64,000 nucleotides of DNA from an uncultured bacterium. GTDB lineage: Bacteria > Bacillota > Clostridia > Oscillospirales > Ruminococcaceae. Position 1 is the first letter of the stretch, and each line of letters begins with the position of its first letter. Under the pieces are notes generated by a model that worked only from the letters and a program-made list of their open reading frames with translations, was not told where the DNA came from and did not search any database. This document shows positions 43,896 through 52,532 of the stretch, one piece after another. The stretch lies in assembly GCA_934875375.1 (NCBI GenBank), contig CAKXHL010000008.1, forward strand, positions 28,226 to 92,225. The letters are read 5' to 3'. The position numbers were made by a program, and so were the translations under genes.

Positions 43896-44669
43896 ATGAC
43901 AGGCTGGATCATTTTAGGCGTGGTTCTGGCGCTGATTCTGCTTTTCCTTTTCTCCAATGTTCGGTTGTTTTTCCGATACGACAACGGAGATATTTTTTTA
44001 CAGGCTCGATGGTTATTTGTACGGTATCAGATTCTGCCGGAGCCTGAAAGGCGCAGAAAGAAGAAAAAGCGCGAGAACAAACAAAAAGAAGAAAAAAACG
44101 TGCCATCCTCCCAAATAGGGCTTGTTCGCGAGGAGGGGACAGAGAAGGAAAACCAAAGCTCGGATGAAAAAAAACAGTCTTCTCAGATAGCTGGAGACGA
44201 AAAAACAGGCAAAGGAAATGTCTGTCCAGCAAAAGAAATTTCTCCTGTGCAGCAGAGCGAGAAAAGGAAGAAAGGGGATTCTTATCCGGCAGATCAAGAG
44301 TCCCGTACGCTAAGAGCCACAGTAGAGCAGGTATTGGAACTGCTAAAGGCTGCAAAGCAGCCACTAAAGCTTTTGTACTGTCATTTGTGGGTACGCCGGC
44401 TGGATTTTCAGCTGATCGTTTCCAGAGAGGATGCAGCCCAAACCGCCATCGCTTATGGCAGGATGAACGGCTGGGTTCACGGCGCTTATGCCGCTATCAG
44501 CCAGTTTGTCCGGATGAAAAAGGGCCGTATCTTGGTTCAGGGGGATTATTTATCGCAGCAGGATCGGCTCAAGGTATCTTTTGAATTGACACTGCGGGTT
44601 TTGTTTCTGTTGATGGCAGTCATCCAGTTTTTCTTTCGTTTTTTATGGAAAGTTTTGAAGAATAAATGA
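43896..44669 (+). CDS. DUF2953 membrane protein
   Basis: 257 residues: N-terminal membrane helix (residues 3-24), a short beta segment, then a very polar Lys/Glu/Ser-rich linker (about 55-140), and a C-terminal domain with HLWVRRLDFQLIVSREDAAQTAIAYGRMNGWVH typical of DUF2953, ending in another hydrophobic helix. Sporulation-associated locus in Bacillus and Clostridium (ytfI-like), expected to act with YtfJ. Function unknown. Confidence 0.82.
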   Translation: MTGWIILGVVLALILLFLFSNVRLFFRYDNGDIFLQARWLFVRYQILPEPERRRKKKKRENKQKEEKNVPSSQIGLVREEGTEKENQSSDEKKQSSQIAGDEKTGKGNVCPAKEISPVQQSEKRKKGDSYPADQESRTLRATVEQVLELLKAAKQPLKLLYCHLWVRRLDFQLIVSREDAAQTAIAYGRMNGWVHGAYAAISQFVRMKKGRILVQGDYLSQQDRLKVSFELTLRVLFLLMAVIQFFFRFLWKVLKNK

Positions 44670-44781
44670 TTTGCAGATGGTTCTTTTTCCGTTGCAGGCA
44701 AAGAAGAGTAAGAGTGATAAAAAGTAAAATAGCTGTCCAGAATAGGGGACGGAAGAATCAAACAGAAAAGGAGTAAAAGAT

Positions 44782-45168
44782 ATGAGTCAAGGAAATTTAG
44801 AGGGTTTGCTGAATTGTTCGTTGGAAAAGCTAAAAGGATTGGTTGATGTGAATACCATCATCGGAGAGCCAATCACTGCCCCAGATGGAACGATTATCGT
44901 ACCGGTGTCAAAAGTGGCGTTTGGCTATGGCTCCGGCGGCAGCGATTTTGGCGGGGACAAGCCGAAGGATCTGTTTGGCGGCGGCTCTGGTGCGGGTGTT
45001 TCTATTCAGCCGTTAGCCTTTTTGGTGATTCAGGAAGGAAATGTACGGCTACTTCAAATGCAGAATTATGATAATACGGCAGACCGGGCAGTAGGAATTG
45101 TTCCTGATTTGATCGATAAATTTGCCGATATTTTTTCCAAAGGGAAAAAGGAAAAGAGTGAGCAATAG
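44782..45168 (+). CDS. ytfJ: GerW/YtfJ family sporulation protein
   Basis: 128 residues. GSGGSDFGGD and the surrounding VSKVAFGYGSGG segment near residues 47-62 define the family. YtfJ/GerW is a forespore protein needed for normal germination in Bacillus. AAAGGAG precedes ATG 44782. This is the best single sign that the organism sporulates. Confidence 0.92.
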   Translation: MSQGNLEGLLNCSLEKLKGLVDVNTIIGEPITAPDGTIIVPVSKVAFGYGSGGSDFGGDKPKDLFGGGSGAGVSIQPLAFLVIQEGNVRLLQMQNYDNTADRAVGIVPDLIDKFADIFSKGKKEKSEQ

Positions 45169-45229
45169 AAAAATTTCCTTTTTTGTATAAGAAAGGCCTC
45201 CCTGGCATAGATTGTACGGGGGGATGAAA

Positions 45230-46393
45230 ATGAAGTGTCTGGCTGTCACTGTTTTTTCGATTTTTCTTCTGTTTTTTTCACCGCTGAAAGCGGCGGCTTT
45301 ACCAGCAGAAGAATTTCAGGATACAGCAGATCACCTGTCGGCCCCTTTTGATATTTCAGCAGGGGCTTATATTCTGATGGAAATGGAGACCGGGCGAGTA
45401 CTGGCTGGTCAGGATATCCATGAAAGGTTGGCGATGGCCAGCACGACCAAAATTATGACGGCACTGCTGACATTAGAACAGCCGGATTTGGACACCTATT
45501 TTACAGTAGATGCCAAAGCAATTTTGGTGGAAGGTTCCTCTATGGGGCTGCTGCCCGGTGACCAAGTGACACTGCGGGGTCTTGCAGTTGGAATGTTGCT
45601 GCACTCCGGGAACGACAGCGCGGACGCCGCAGCAGTGAAAGTTGGGGGCAGCACAGAGGGCTTTGTGGCAATGATGAACGAGCGGGCAGCTGAAATGGGG
45701 CTTGCCGACACACATTTTGCCACACCGTCCGGTTTGGATGCGGATGACCACTATTCCAGCGCTTATGATATGGCGGTTTTGGCGAAAAACGCATTGTCCA
45801 ATGAGGATTTTCTTGAGATTTGCTCGACGGTAAAAACACAGATTGCTTTCGGCAATCCACCCTATGACCGTTGGCTGAAAAACCATAACCGTTTGTTGGA
45901 AGAATACGATGGCTGCATTGGCGTAAAAACAGGATTCACCAAAAAAGCGGGGAGATGCCTGGTGTCGGCAGCAAAGCGAGATGGCATTACACTGATTTGC
46001 GTTACCTTATCGGCTGGAGACGACTGGAATGTGCATAAAAAATTGTTTGACTATGGTTTTTCCTGTGTGCAGCAGATAGACTTGGCCGATTACCTTCCCG
46101 AAATTTCTCTCCCGGTGGTCGGAGGTGTTTTGGATTCGGTGGGCGCACAGTTATCCGGCGACACGGTTACAGCGGTATTGCAGGGAGAAGAAAGGAAAAT
46201 CACGGCGCAAGTTTATATCGAACCGTTTTACTATGCCCCGATCCTGCCGGAGCAAAAAATTGGAGAAGTGCAGTTTTATTTGGGTGAGCAAAGACTGGAT
46301 AGCTGGGATTTGTATCCCAAACGTGCAGTGGAAGAAAAAATAGCGGAAAAGGAAAGCTTTTGGAATCAGGTGAAGAGCTGGTTTGGCCAGTAA
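45230..46393 (+). CDS. dacF: D-Ala-D-Ala carboxypeptidase, DacF-like
   Basis: 387 residues, S11 family, signal peptide at the start (LAVTVFSIFLLFFSPLKAAA). SxxK in ASTTKIM, SGN in LHSGNDSADAA, KTG in GVKTGFTKKAG. C-terminal PBP5_C domain and an amphipathic tail with WNQVKSWFGQ. Located after ytfJ and before a pseudouridine synthase, as dacB/dacF is in spore formers, so a role in spore cortex trimming is likely. ATG 45230 chosen because GGGGGG is six bases upstream. Confidence 0.9.
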   Translation: MKCLAVTVFSIFLLFFSPLKAAALPAEEFQDTADHLSAPFDISAGAYILMEMETGRVLAGQDIHERLAMASTTKIMTALLTLEQPDLDTYFTVDAKAILVEGSSMGLLPGDQVTLRGLAVGMLLHSGNDSADAAAVKVGGSTEGFVAMMNERAAEMGLADTHFATPSGLDADDHYSSAYDMAVLAKNALSNEDFLEICSTVKTQIAFGNPPYDRWLKNHNRLLEEYDGCIGVKTGFTKKAGRCLVSAAKRDGITLICVTLSAGDDWNVHKKLFDYGFSCVQQIDLADYLPEISLPVVGGVLDSVGAQLSGDTVTAVLQGEERKITAQVYIEPFYYAPILPEQKIGEVQFYLGEQRLDSWDLYPKRAVEEKIAEKESFWNQVKSWFGQ

Positions 46394-46445
46394 AACAGAG
46401 GCTTTCTTTTCAAAAAGAACGCCGTGAGGCGGAATGGAGCAGATC

Positions 46446-47216
46446 ATGCAGAAGAAAAACGAACCGGTGAGAATTCAGAAAATACTTTCCGAATCAGGAG
46501 TTATGTCCCGGCGAAAAGCGGAAGATTACATCGAAAAAGGAAAGGTAACGGTGAACGGCCGAAAAGCCGTAATCGGCCAGAAAATAGATCCTGTTCGGGA
46601 TATCATTGCTGTGGAAGGGGTACGGGTGGACACTCGACAGCATCAGAAAAAGATTTATTTGGCGCTGCATAAGCCTCGGGGCTATGTAACGACAATGAGC
46701 GATGAGATGGACCGTCGTTGCGTGGCGCAGTTGGTTCAAGACGCACCTGGACGGGTTTATCCCATCGGGCGCTTGGACCGCAATTCAGAAGGCCTTTTGC
46801 TGCTGACCAACGACGGGGATTTTGCCAACCAGATCATGCACCCCCGCTATCACATTCCCAAATGCTACCGGGTAACGGTGCGGCCCGATATCAGCGATGA
46901 ACAGGCGATGCGGCTGGCGGAAGGGGTGGAACTGGACGGTCAGCGCACCGCTCCCGCCCAAGTGACAGTGCTTTCCAAAGAGCCGGGGCGCGTAGTCGTA
47001 CAGATTGTGATTACCGAAGGGCGCAATCGCCAAATTCGGCGCATGTGTGAAGCGGTTGGGTTGGAAGTGGCACGACTGAAAAGGATTTCCATCGGTCCGG
47101 TGCGTCTGGGTATGCTACCGCCGGGAAAATGGCGGATGCTGACACAACCGGAATTGTCCGCATTGCAGTCGGCAATGCAGCGAGGTCGGGACTTGGACGG
47201 GAAAGGAAGAAAGTAA
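46446..47216 (+). CDS. rluB: 23S/16S rRNA pseudouridine synthase, RsuA/RluB type
   Basis: 256 residues. N-terminal S4 RNA-binding domain (RIQKILSESGVMSRRKAEDYIEKGKVTVNG), then catalytic GRLDRNSEGLLLLTNDG near residue 108 with the essential Asp. RluB/RsuA member; substrate base (2605 in 23S or 516 in 16S) cannot be fixed. Two starts are possible: 46434 and 46446; the second has GGAG six bases upstream. spmA and spmB, which often sit between dacF and this gene, are absent. Confidence 0.9.
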   Translation: MQKKNEPVRIQKILSESGVMSRRKAEDYIEKGKVTVNGRKAVIGQKIDPVRDIIAVEGVRVDTRQHQKKIYLALHKPRGYVTTMSDEMDRRCVAQLVQDAPGRVYPIGRLDRNSEGLLLLTNDGDFANQIMHPRYHIPKCYRVTVRPDISDEQAMRLAEGVELDGQRTAPAQVTVLSKEPGRVVVQIVITEGRNRQIRRMCEAVGLEVARLKRISIGPVRLGMLPPGKWRMLTQPELSALQSAMQRGRDLDGKGRK

Positions 47217-47218
47217 GC

Positions 47219-47593
47219 ATGCTGGAAATGAAACCGGTTCAAAATAAAAATCTAATTTTAGAGCTGTTTGAAAAGGAAAATGTTCCCTTCCAGGAGGGAT
47301 GTGGGGCGCTTGGCATTTCAGAGCGGGGAGATTTGGCAGGATACTGCCTGTTTCGTCTGGAACAGTCCATGAGAATGTTGGCGGTTTGCTGTGACGATCC
47401 GTTTTTGCTGGATGGTCTGGTGCGGGCAACTTTGAACCATGGTTCTTTATCTGGTGCTGCTGAGGCGGACTTTTCCGCGCTGGAAGGTCAAATGCGGGAT
47501 CGTTTGAACAAGCTGGGCTACTTTCAAAAAGAGCCGCTGCCAATTGAATGGTTTTTTACCTCCTGTAAGCCCTGTAAAGGGGTCACGGAATAA
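47219..47593 (+). CDS. GNAT-like hypothetical protein
   Basis: 124 residues from ATG 47219, 2 bp after the pseudouridine synthase. LAGYCLFRLEQSMRMLAVCCDDPFLLDGLVRATLNHG looks like the central strands and helix of an acetyltransferase fold, but the acetyl-CoA loop (Q/RxxGxG/A) is not seen. Ends WFFTSCKPCKG. Probably a degenerate GNAT without catalysis. Function not assigned. Confidence 0.5.
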   Translation: MLEMKPVQNKNLILELFEKENVPFQEGCGALGISERGDLAGYCLFRLEQSMRMLAVCCDDPFLLDGLVRATLNHGSLSGAAEADFSALEGQMRDRLNKLGYFQKEPLPIEWFFTSCKPCKGVTE

Positions 47594-47653
47594 AATGGAC
47601 AAATCAGGATAGATAAAGGGCGTGTTCAACCGAAGAAAATTTTTGTGAAGGGA

Positions 47654-47682
47654 TTGACAAACACCTTATTTGCGTGTATGAT
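47654..47682 (+). promoter_or_regulatory. promoter of the FMN-riboswitch/ribU transcript
   Basis: TTGACA (47654-47659), 17 bp, TATGAT (47677-47682), about 20 bp before the riboswitch. Confidence 0.8.
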
Positions 47683-47701
47683 ATGCAACGAAATATAAAG
47701 T

Positions 47702-47830
47702 CTGTTTCGGGGCGGGGTTAGATTCCCCACCGGCGGTGATGGGTGCCAAGCCACGAGTCCGCGACCTGTGAAAGCAGTTGATCCGGTGCGATTCCGGAAC
47801 CGACGGTATAGTCCGGATGAAAGAAACGGC
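47702..47830 (+). promoter_or_regulatory. FMN riboswitch (RFN element)
   Basis: Conserved blocks GGGGCGGGG, GATTCCCCACCGGCGGT, AGCCACGAGTCCGCGACC, GATCCGGTG and CCGACGGTATAGTCCGGATG are all present, closed by CTGTTTC / GAAACGG. Binds FMN and represses the downstream riboflavin transporter through the terminator at 47857-47885. Confidence 0.97.
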
Positions 47831-47856
47831 GCAAATTTGATATTTGCACCTTTTGC

Positions 47857-47885
47857 GTCCCCAGCTTTGGTTGGGGGCGTTTTTG
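47857..47885 (+). terminator. riboswitch-controlled terminator
   Basis: CGTCCCCA / TGGGGGCG stem and T run, the expression platform of the FMN riboswitch. Confidence 0.8.
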
Positions 47886-47921
47886 TTTGCCAAAACAGAC
47901 AAAATGAAGGGAGCTTTTTTC

Positions 47922-48554
47922 ATGAAAAAAAGAATGAACACCAAAAAACTGGTCTATATCGGCCTGCTGGCAGCCGTTGCCACTGCGCTGATGTATCTGG
48001 AACTGCCGCTGACGTTTTTGTTTATGCCGCCTTTCTTGAAACTGGATATCAGCGGCGTGCCGACTTTGATTGGTACCTTTATGTTCGGCCCTGCGGCAGG
48101 TATTTTTATCTCTCTGGTAAAAGATCTGATCCATTTGTTGTCCAGTCAGACCGGCGGCGTAGGCGAATTGTCCGACTTTTTGATTTATACCGCGTTTTCT
48201 CTAAGCGCCGGATTTTTGTATCGGTATCATAAGAGCAAAAAAGGTGCGCTTTTGGCATGTCTGAGCGGGACGGCGGCTGTCACCGTTGTAGGTGCTTTGA
48301 CCAATCGATTCTTAATCATTCCCTTTTATTCCAAGCTCATGCCCATCGACGCAATCGTTTCTGCCTGTAATGCGGTGAACCCTATGATTGACAGCATTGA
48401 CGGGTATATCCTGTTCGGCGCAATGCCGTTTAACCTGATCAAAGGGCTGATTATTTCCGCTTTGACCTTTATGGTCTACAAAAAATTGAGCCATTTGATG
48501 AAAGATTCCCTGATGGTGCCGGAAGAAAAAAAGTCGGCTGCTGCAAAAGAATAG
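47922..48554 (+). CDS. ribU: ECF transporter S component, riboflavin (RibU)
   Basis: 210 residues, about six membrane segments. KLVYIGLLAAVATALMYLE at the start and GVPTLIGTFMFGPAAGIFISLVKDLIH are the ECF S-component signatures for RibU; substrate is supported by the FMN riboswitch directly upstream. Uses a shared EcfAA'T energy module encoded elsewhere. Imported riboflavin would supply flavins for FMN-binding proteins such as the lipoprotein at 8.5-9.8 kb. Confidence 0.93.
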   Translation: MKKRMNTKKLVYIGLLAAVATALMYLELPLTFLFMPPFLKLDISGVPTLIGTFMFGPAAGIFISLVKDLIHLLSSQTGGVGELSDFLIYTAFSLSAGFLYRYHKSKKGALLACLSGTAAVTVVGALTNRFLIIPFYSKLMPIDAIVSACNAVNPMIDSIDGYILFGAMPFNLIKGLIISALTFMVYKKLSHLMKDSLMVPEEKKSAAAKE

Positions 48555-48624
48555 GTGGGCTGTTGGTGCATAGAAAGGTGTGTGGCCCAAAATGCTTTGC
48601 TCGGTGAAAGGAAGACAATGGAAA

Positions 48625-49197
48625 TCACCGTTTCTGTTTCCAAACTGCCTGGAAAAGACAAAAGAATGCAGTGGACACGGCGACACCCAATCCATTTAAA
48701 ATGATATCATTTGCATCAAAACTACGTCCAAAAATCGGTTGCAGCAATTCAATCAAAATCGAAACAGCTATTCCGGCAGCGATGGTTTGTTTCCCTGTAC
48801 TGCTTCTGCGAAAGATTGGATAAAGAATTCCAAAAGGAAAGAACAGGAAAATATTTGCGATATTTTCGCTGTTAAAATGGTAGTAAAAATCTGGAATAAA
48901 ATCATATTCAAAAGTGAACCAATATAGTTCGTTTCCGCTTGGCCGGTGGTAAAAAAGATAATAATAGATATCGCTGATGATGGATTGAAAAAGGGTGAGA
49001 CATAAAAGCCCAGTCATATAGCAGACAAACAGAGACGGCAAAACCATTTTGCCGATAGATGATTGCCGTTTCCCCTTTTTCTGATATACGATATAGATTA
49101 TCCCGGCGGTCAAGGCAAATGGAAGTGCTTGTAAAAAGTATCCTGGATATGTACTAAAAAAGAAATATTGAAAATTCATATCTTGAGGAAAATACAT
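48625..49197 (-). CDS. VanZ-like membrane protein
   Basis: 190 residues, five or six membrane segments. ENIANIFLFFPFGILYPIF near residue 110 and IELLQPIFGRSFDANDIILNGLG near 155 match the VanZ-like (phosphotransmission/teicoplanin) family. No van genes occur here, so resistance is not implied. GGAGG nine bases before ATG 49197. A+T-rich compared with neighbours. Confidence 0.85.
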   Translation of the reverse strand: MYFPQDMNFQYFFFSTYPGYFLQALPFALTAGIIYIVYQKKGKRQSSIGKMVLPSLFVCYMTGLLCLTLFQSIISDIYYYLFYHRPSGNELYWFTFEYDFIPDFYYHFNSENIANIFLFFPFGILYPIFRRSSTGKQTIAAGIAVSILIELLQPIFGRSFDANDIILNGLGVAVSTAFFCLFQAVWKQKR

Positions 49198-49293
49198 TTT
49201 TGCCTGCCTCCGTCAATTTGTTTTATAGGTTTATTTTAGAGGATTTCCAGAGGGTTTGCAACAAAGCACCAAAAACAGAAAAACAACAAAAAC

Positions 49294-49322
49294 TTGACTT
49301 TTTCATCCTTGTTCGCTATAAT
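49294..49322 (+). promoter_or_regulatory. promoter of the SAM-riboswitch/metK transcript
   Basis: TTGACT (49294-49299), 17 bp, TATAAT (49317-49322). Confidence 0.85.
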
Positions 49323-49348
49323 ATCCCTTACAAAATTGTATATTCCAC

Positions 49349-49451
49349 CTTATCCAGAGCGGCGGAGGGAACAGGCCCTGTGAAGCCCGGCAACCGGACT
49401 CTTTTGAGTAGAAGGTGCCAAATCCTGCGGAAGATTCCGAGAGATGAGGAT
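49349..49451 (+). promoter_or_regulatory. SAM-I riboswitch (S-box)
   Basis: CTTATCCAGAGCGGCGGAGGGA, AGGCCCTGTGAAGCCCGGCAACC, AAGGTGCCAAATCCTGC and the closing GAGATGAG blocks follow the S-box consensus in order (pieces within 49349-49451). Controls metK by transcription attenuation with the terminator at 49458-49488. Confidence 0.97.
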
Positions 49452-49457
49452 TTCTTT

Positions 49458-49488
49458 AAATGCTCGGATTTTTCCGGGCATTTCTTTT
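49458..49488 (+). terminator. SAM-riboswitch-controlled terminator
   Basis: AAATGCTCGGA / TCCGGGCATTT stem and TTTCTTTT tail. Confidence 0.85.
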
Positions 49489-49536
49489 GTTTTGCCCGGA
49501 AAAGGACAAGGAAGGAAAATGAAAGGAGATTTTTTG

Positions 49537-50727
49537 ATGGCAAGACACTTTTTTACATCCGAATCCGTGACAGAAGGCCATCCGGACAAGATCTGTGATC
49601 AGATCTCCGATGCGGTGCTCGATGAAATTATGGCCAATGACCCTATGGGGCGCGTGGCCTGCGAATGTACTGTAACCACCGGTATGGTGATGGTCATGGG
49701 AGAAATCACGACTTCCTGTTATGTAGATATCCCCAAAATTGCGCGGAATGTTGTGCGTGAAATCGGATATACCCGTGCAAAATACGGCTTTGACGCTGAT
49801 ACCTGTTCGGTAATCACTTCGATTGACGAGCAGTCTCCGGATATTGCGTTAGGTGTTGATAAGGCGCTGGAGGTCAAGCAGGGGAAAGAGGACGATACTT
49901 TCAGTACCGGCGCCGGCGATCAGGGAATGATGTTCGGCTATGCCTGCGACGAAACGCCTGAATTGATGCCGATTACCATTTCGCTGGCCCATAAGCTGGC
50001 GCGTCAGCTGACTGCAAAGAGGAAAGACGGTACGATGCCGTATTTGCGGCCCGATGGTAAAACGCAGGTAACAGTAGAGTTTGAGGGAGATCGTCCGGTC
50101 CGGGTGGATACGGTGGTGATTTCCAGCCAGCATGATCCTGATGTGACAATGGACAAGCTGCGTGCGGATATGATTATGAATGTCGTACTTCCCATTGTTC
50201 CGGAAAAACTACTGGATAAAGATGCTAAATATTATATCAACCCCACCGGCCGCTTTGTGGTCGGCGGCCCACAGGGAGATAGTGGCCTGACCGGACGTAA
50301 AATTATTGTGGATACCTATGGAGGATATGGCAAACATGGCGGCGGTGCTTTTTCCGGAAAAGATCCGACAAAGGTGGACCGTTCGGCGGCTTATGCAGCC
50401 CGTTGGGTAGCAAAAAATATCGTTGCGGCTGGGTTGGCCAAGAAATGTGAAATCCAGCTGGCATACGCCATCGGTGTGGCACATCCGGTATCGGTTATGG
50501 TAGACAGCTTTGGTACTGGAACAGTATCGGACGAGATTCTCGCCAAAGCAGTGGAGCAAGTTTTTGATCTTCGGCCTGCGGCGATCATCCAAAGGTTGGA
50601 TTTGCGGCGGCCCATTTATCGCCAGTTGGCAGCATATGGGCATATGGGTCGGGAAGATCTTTCAGTGGCTTGGGAAAAGACAGACCGGACGGAAGAATTA
50701 AAGCAGGCGGTAAAAGCACTGCAATAG
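49537..50727 (+). CDS. metK: S-adenosylmethionine synthetase
   Basis: 396 residues; forms SAM from ATP and methionine. N-terminal FTSESVTEGHPDKICDQISDA, GAGDQGMMFGYA near residue 124, and GGGAFSGKDPTKVDRSAAY near 268 are the catalytic signatures. ATG 49537 has GAAAGGAG upstream. Feedback control by the SAM riboswitch is explicit in the sequence. Confidence 0.98.
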   Translation: MARHFFTSESVTEGHPDKICDQISDAVLDEIMANDPMGRVACECTVTTGMVMVMGEITTSCYVDIPKIARNVVREIGYTRAKYGFDADTCSVITSIDEQSPDIALGVDKALEVKQGKEDDTFSTGAGDQGMMFGYACDETPELMPITISLAHKLARQLTAKRKDGTMPYLRPDGKTQVTVEFEGDRPVRVDTVVISSQHDPDVTMDKLRADMIMNVVLPIVPEKLLDKDAKYYINPTGRFVVGGPQGDSGLTGRKIIVDTYGGYGKHGGGAFSGKDPTKVDRSAAYAARWVAKNIVAAGLAKKCEIQLAYAIGVAHPVSVMVDSFGTGTVSDEILAKAVEQVFDLRPAAIIQRLDLRRPIYRQLAAYGHMGREDLSVAWEKTDRTEELKQAVKALQ

Positions 50728-50736
50728 ATTTGGTAA

Positions 50737-50791
50737 AACAGCACGGAAAAGCATGGGAACAGATCCCGGCGGATATCCGTGCTGTTTTTTT
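50737..50791 (+). terminator. terminator after metK
   Basis: AACAGCACGGA / TCCGTGCTGTT stem around a smaller inner hairpin, T6 tail. Confidence 0.8.
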
Positions 50792-50832
50792 ACAGAGAAC
50801 TGTTTTTCCACCTTTTGTATTCTGTCCGGATA

Positions 50833-50861
50833 TTGAAGAAACAAGGGCTTTATGATATACT
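50833..50861 (+). promoter_or_regulatory. promoter of the Rrf2 operon
   Basis: TTGAAG (50833-50838), 17 bp, TATACT (50856-50861), about 35 bp before the GTG start. Confidence 0.7.
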
Positions 50862-50896
50862 ATTTTTAAAGAATGAAAAGAAAGGCTGTGAAACCG

Positions 50897-51376
50897 GTGA
50901 AAATATCAACCAAAGGGAGATATGGGCTGCGCATGATGATTGACATTGCCATGAATCAGAATGAAGGCCCGGTATCGGTGCGGGATATAGCCCGGCGGCA
51001 GTCGTTAAGTGATAAATATTTAGAGCAGATTATTACCCAGGCAAATAAAGCGGGGCTTTTAAAAAGTATTCGCGGCGCCGGCGGCGGTTATCAGTTATCC
51101 CGCTTGGCAAAGGATATTTCGGTCGGGGAAATTCTGCGGGCAATGGAAGGCTCTTTGTCTCCGGTAGAATGTGTACGGGAGCTGGGAGAAGACTCCACCC
51201 CATGCCGAAATGCGGGGGAGTGCGCAACCTATGAGCTCTGGCGGGACATCAAAACTGCGGTGGATCAAGTGATTGATAACCGCTCTTTGCAGGACATGAT
51301 TGATAACTATACCAGAAAGAACCGTGATGACGCCTCGTTGGGAAAGGAAGGAAACTGCCGATGGAGTGCCAAATAG
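50897..51376 (+). CDS. Rrf2-family regulator with IscR-like cysteine triad
   Basis: 159 residues. KISTKGRYGLRMMIDIA start, winged helix SDKYLEQIITQANKAGLLKSIRGAGGGYQL near residues 42-72, and three cysteines CVRELGEDSTPCRNAGEC near 93-110 that fit an Fe-S site of IscR/RirA-like members. GTG 50897 chosen: AAAGG is 12 bases upstream, and ATG 50873 would be almost leaderless. No isc/suf genes in the window. The 3' end overlaps the Smr gene by 16 bp. Confidence 0.82.
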   Translation: MKISTKGRYGLRMMIDIAMNQNEGPVSVRDIARRQSLSDKYLEQIITQANKAGLLKSIRGAGGGYQLSRLAKDISVGEILRAMEGSLSPVECVRELGEDSTPCRNAGECATYELWRDIKTAVDQVIDNRSLQDMIDNYTRKNRDDASLGKEGNCRWSAK

Positions 51377-51702
51377 TCAATTTAGAAGCAGGAATGCCGA
51401 CGGTGGATATGGCACGCACTCATCTGAATATGACATTGCGCAGTGCAAAAGCAAATCGTGTTAAAGTGCTTAAGCTGATTCACGGGTATGGCTCCAGTGG
51501 AAAAGGCGGCGCCATTCGGGCAGATGTTCTGGCTCAGTTGGCACAGAAAAAACGAGCGGGACAGATTAAAGAGTTTGTGCGGGGAGAAGATTTTTCCCCG
51601 TTTGACAGCGCAGCAAGGGCAATCATTGCCGCTTGTCCGTCTCTTTCCCGGGATATTGATTATTCCAGAGCAAATCATGGTATTACGATGGTGCTTTTGT
51701 AA
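51361..51702 (+). CDS. Smr-domain protein
   Basis: 113 residues, almost only an Smr domain: ARTHLNMTLRSAKANRVKVLKLIHGYGSSGKGGAIRADV carries the HGxG nuclease-type motif (HGYGSSGKGG near residue 41). Smr domains nick DNA or RNA and often occur with MutS2. Overlap with the Rrf2 gene indicates translational coupling. Ends in the MVLL tail. Confidence 0.82.
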   Translation: MECQIVNLEAGMPTVDMARTHLNMTLRSAKANRVKVLKLIHGYGSSGKGGAIRADVLAQLAQKKRAGQIKEFVRGEDFSPFDSAARAIIAACPSLSRDIDYSRANHGITMVLL

Positions 51703-51726
51703 TAAAACAAGAAGGGGGGGCTGTCT

Positions 51727-52464
51727 TTGGAGCTGACTGCAGTGATTACCGGGGCATCCGGCGGAATTGGCCGGGCTATGGTCCACATGTTTGCAGCGGC
51801 CGGATATCGCGTGTTTTGCGGCAGTTTTTCTCATTTGGAGCCGCTGGAAACTTTGACGGCGCAGTTGCGCGGCCAAGGCCTATGGGCAGAGGCTTTTCAG
51901 GCGGATTTGTCTTCGTCCCAGCAGGCGGATACTTTTGCCCAAAAGGTTTTGGACCGCTGTGGTGGCCGTGTGGATGTATTGGTCAATAATGCGGGGGTAG
52001 CGCAGCAAAAATTGTTTCAAGATATTTCCGACGCTGATTGGCGACGCATCATGGGTGTGAATCTGGACGGCGTGTTTTATGTAACGCGTGCGTTTCTTCC
52101 CGCCATGATCCGCGAAAAAGCTGGTCGAATTATCAATATTTCATCCATATGGGGCGTTTGTGGAGCCTCTTGTGAGGTGCATTATTCCGCCTCAAAAGCG
52201 GCAGTCGCCGGGATGACAAAAGCGCTTGCCAAAGAGGTAGGCCCTTCCGGTATCACGGTCAACTGTATTGCGCCGGGAGTGATCCATACACCGATGTTGG
52301 ATTGCTTTTCCCAAGAAGAGTTAGGACAGTTAGTTGAACAGACGCCTATTGGCAGGTTGGGCAGAGGAGAGGATGTGGCTGCACTGGCGCTGTTTTTGGC
52401 TTCGGAGCAGGCTGAATTTATCACCGGCCAAATAATTTGTGCCGATGGTGGATTTGCCTTGTAG
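51727..52464 (+). CDS. short-chain dehydrogenase/reductase (FabG-like)
   Basis: 245 residues. NAD(P) loop TGASGGIG (residues 8-15), NNAGVAQ near 90, catalytic Ser in INISS, YSASK near 155, then PGVIHTPML. TTG start 51727 with AAGGGGGG upstream. Close to 3-oxoacyl-ACP reductases, but the stand-alone context (no fab genes) leaves the substrate open. Confidence 0.87.
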   Translation: MELTAVITGASGGIGRAMVHMFAAAGYRVFCGSFSHLEPLETLTAQLRGQGLWAEAFQADLSSSQQADTFAQKVLDRCGGRVDVLVNNAGVAQQKLFQDISDADWRRIMGVNLDGVFYVTRAFLPAMIREKAGRIINISSIWGVCGASCEVHYSASKAAVAGMTKALAKEVGPSGITVNCIAPGVIHTPMLDCFSQEELGQLVEQTPIGRLGRGEDVAALALFLASEQAEFITGQIICADGGFAL

Positions 52465-52532
52465 ACAGCTGTGACAGCACAGTGTTGGAAAAATAAAATG
52501 GCAAACAGAAACGGTTGAAAGGGGGACTGGCG

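Noticed and set aside
48625..49197. Glycopeptide-resistance locus because of the VanZ-like gene
   Set aside because: No vanA/H/X/Y or a D-Lac ligase; ddl is of the ordinary type.
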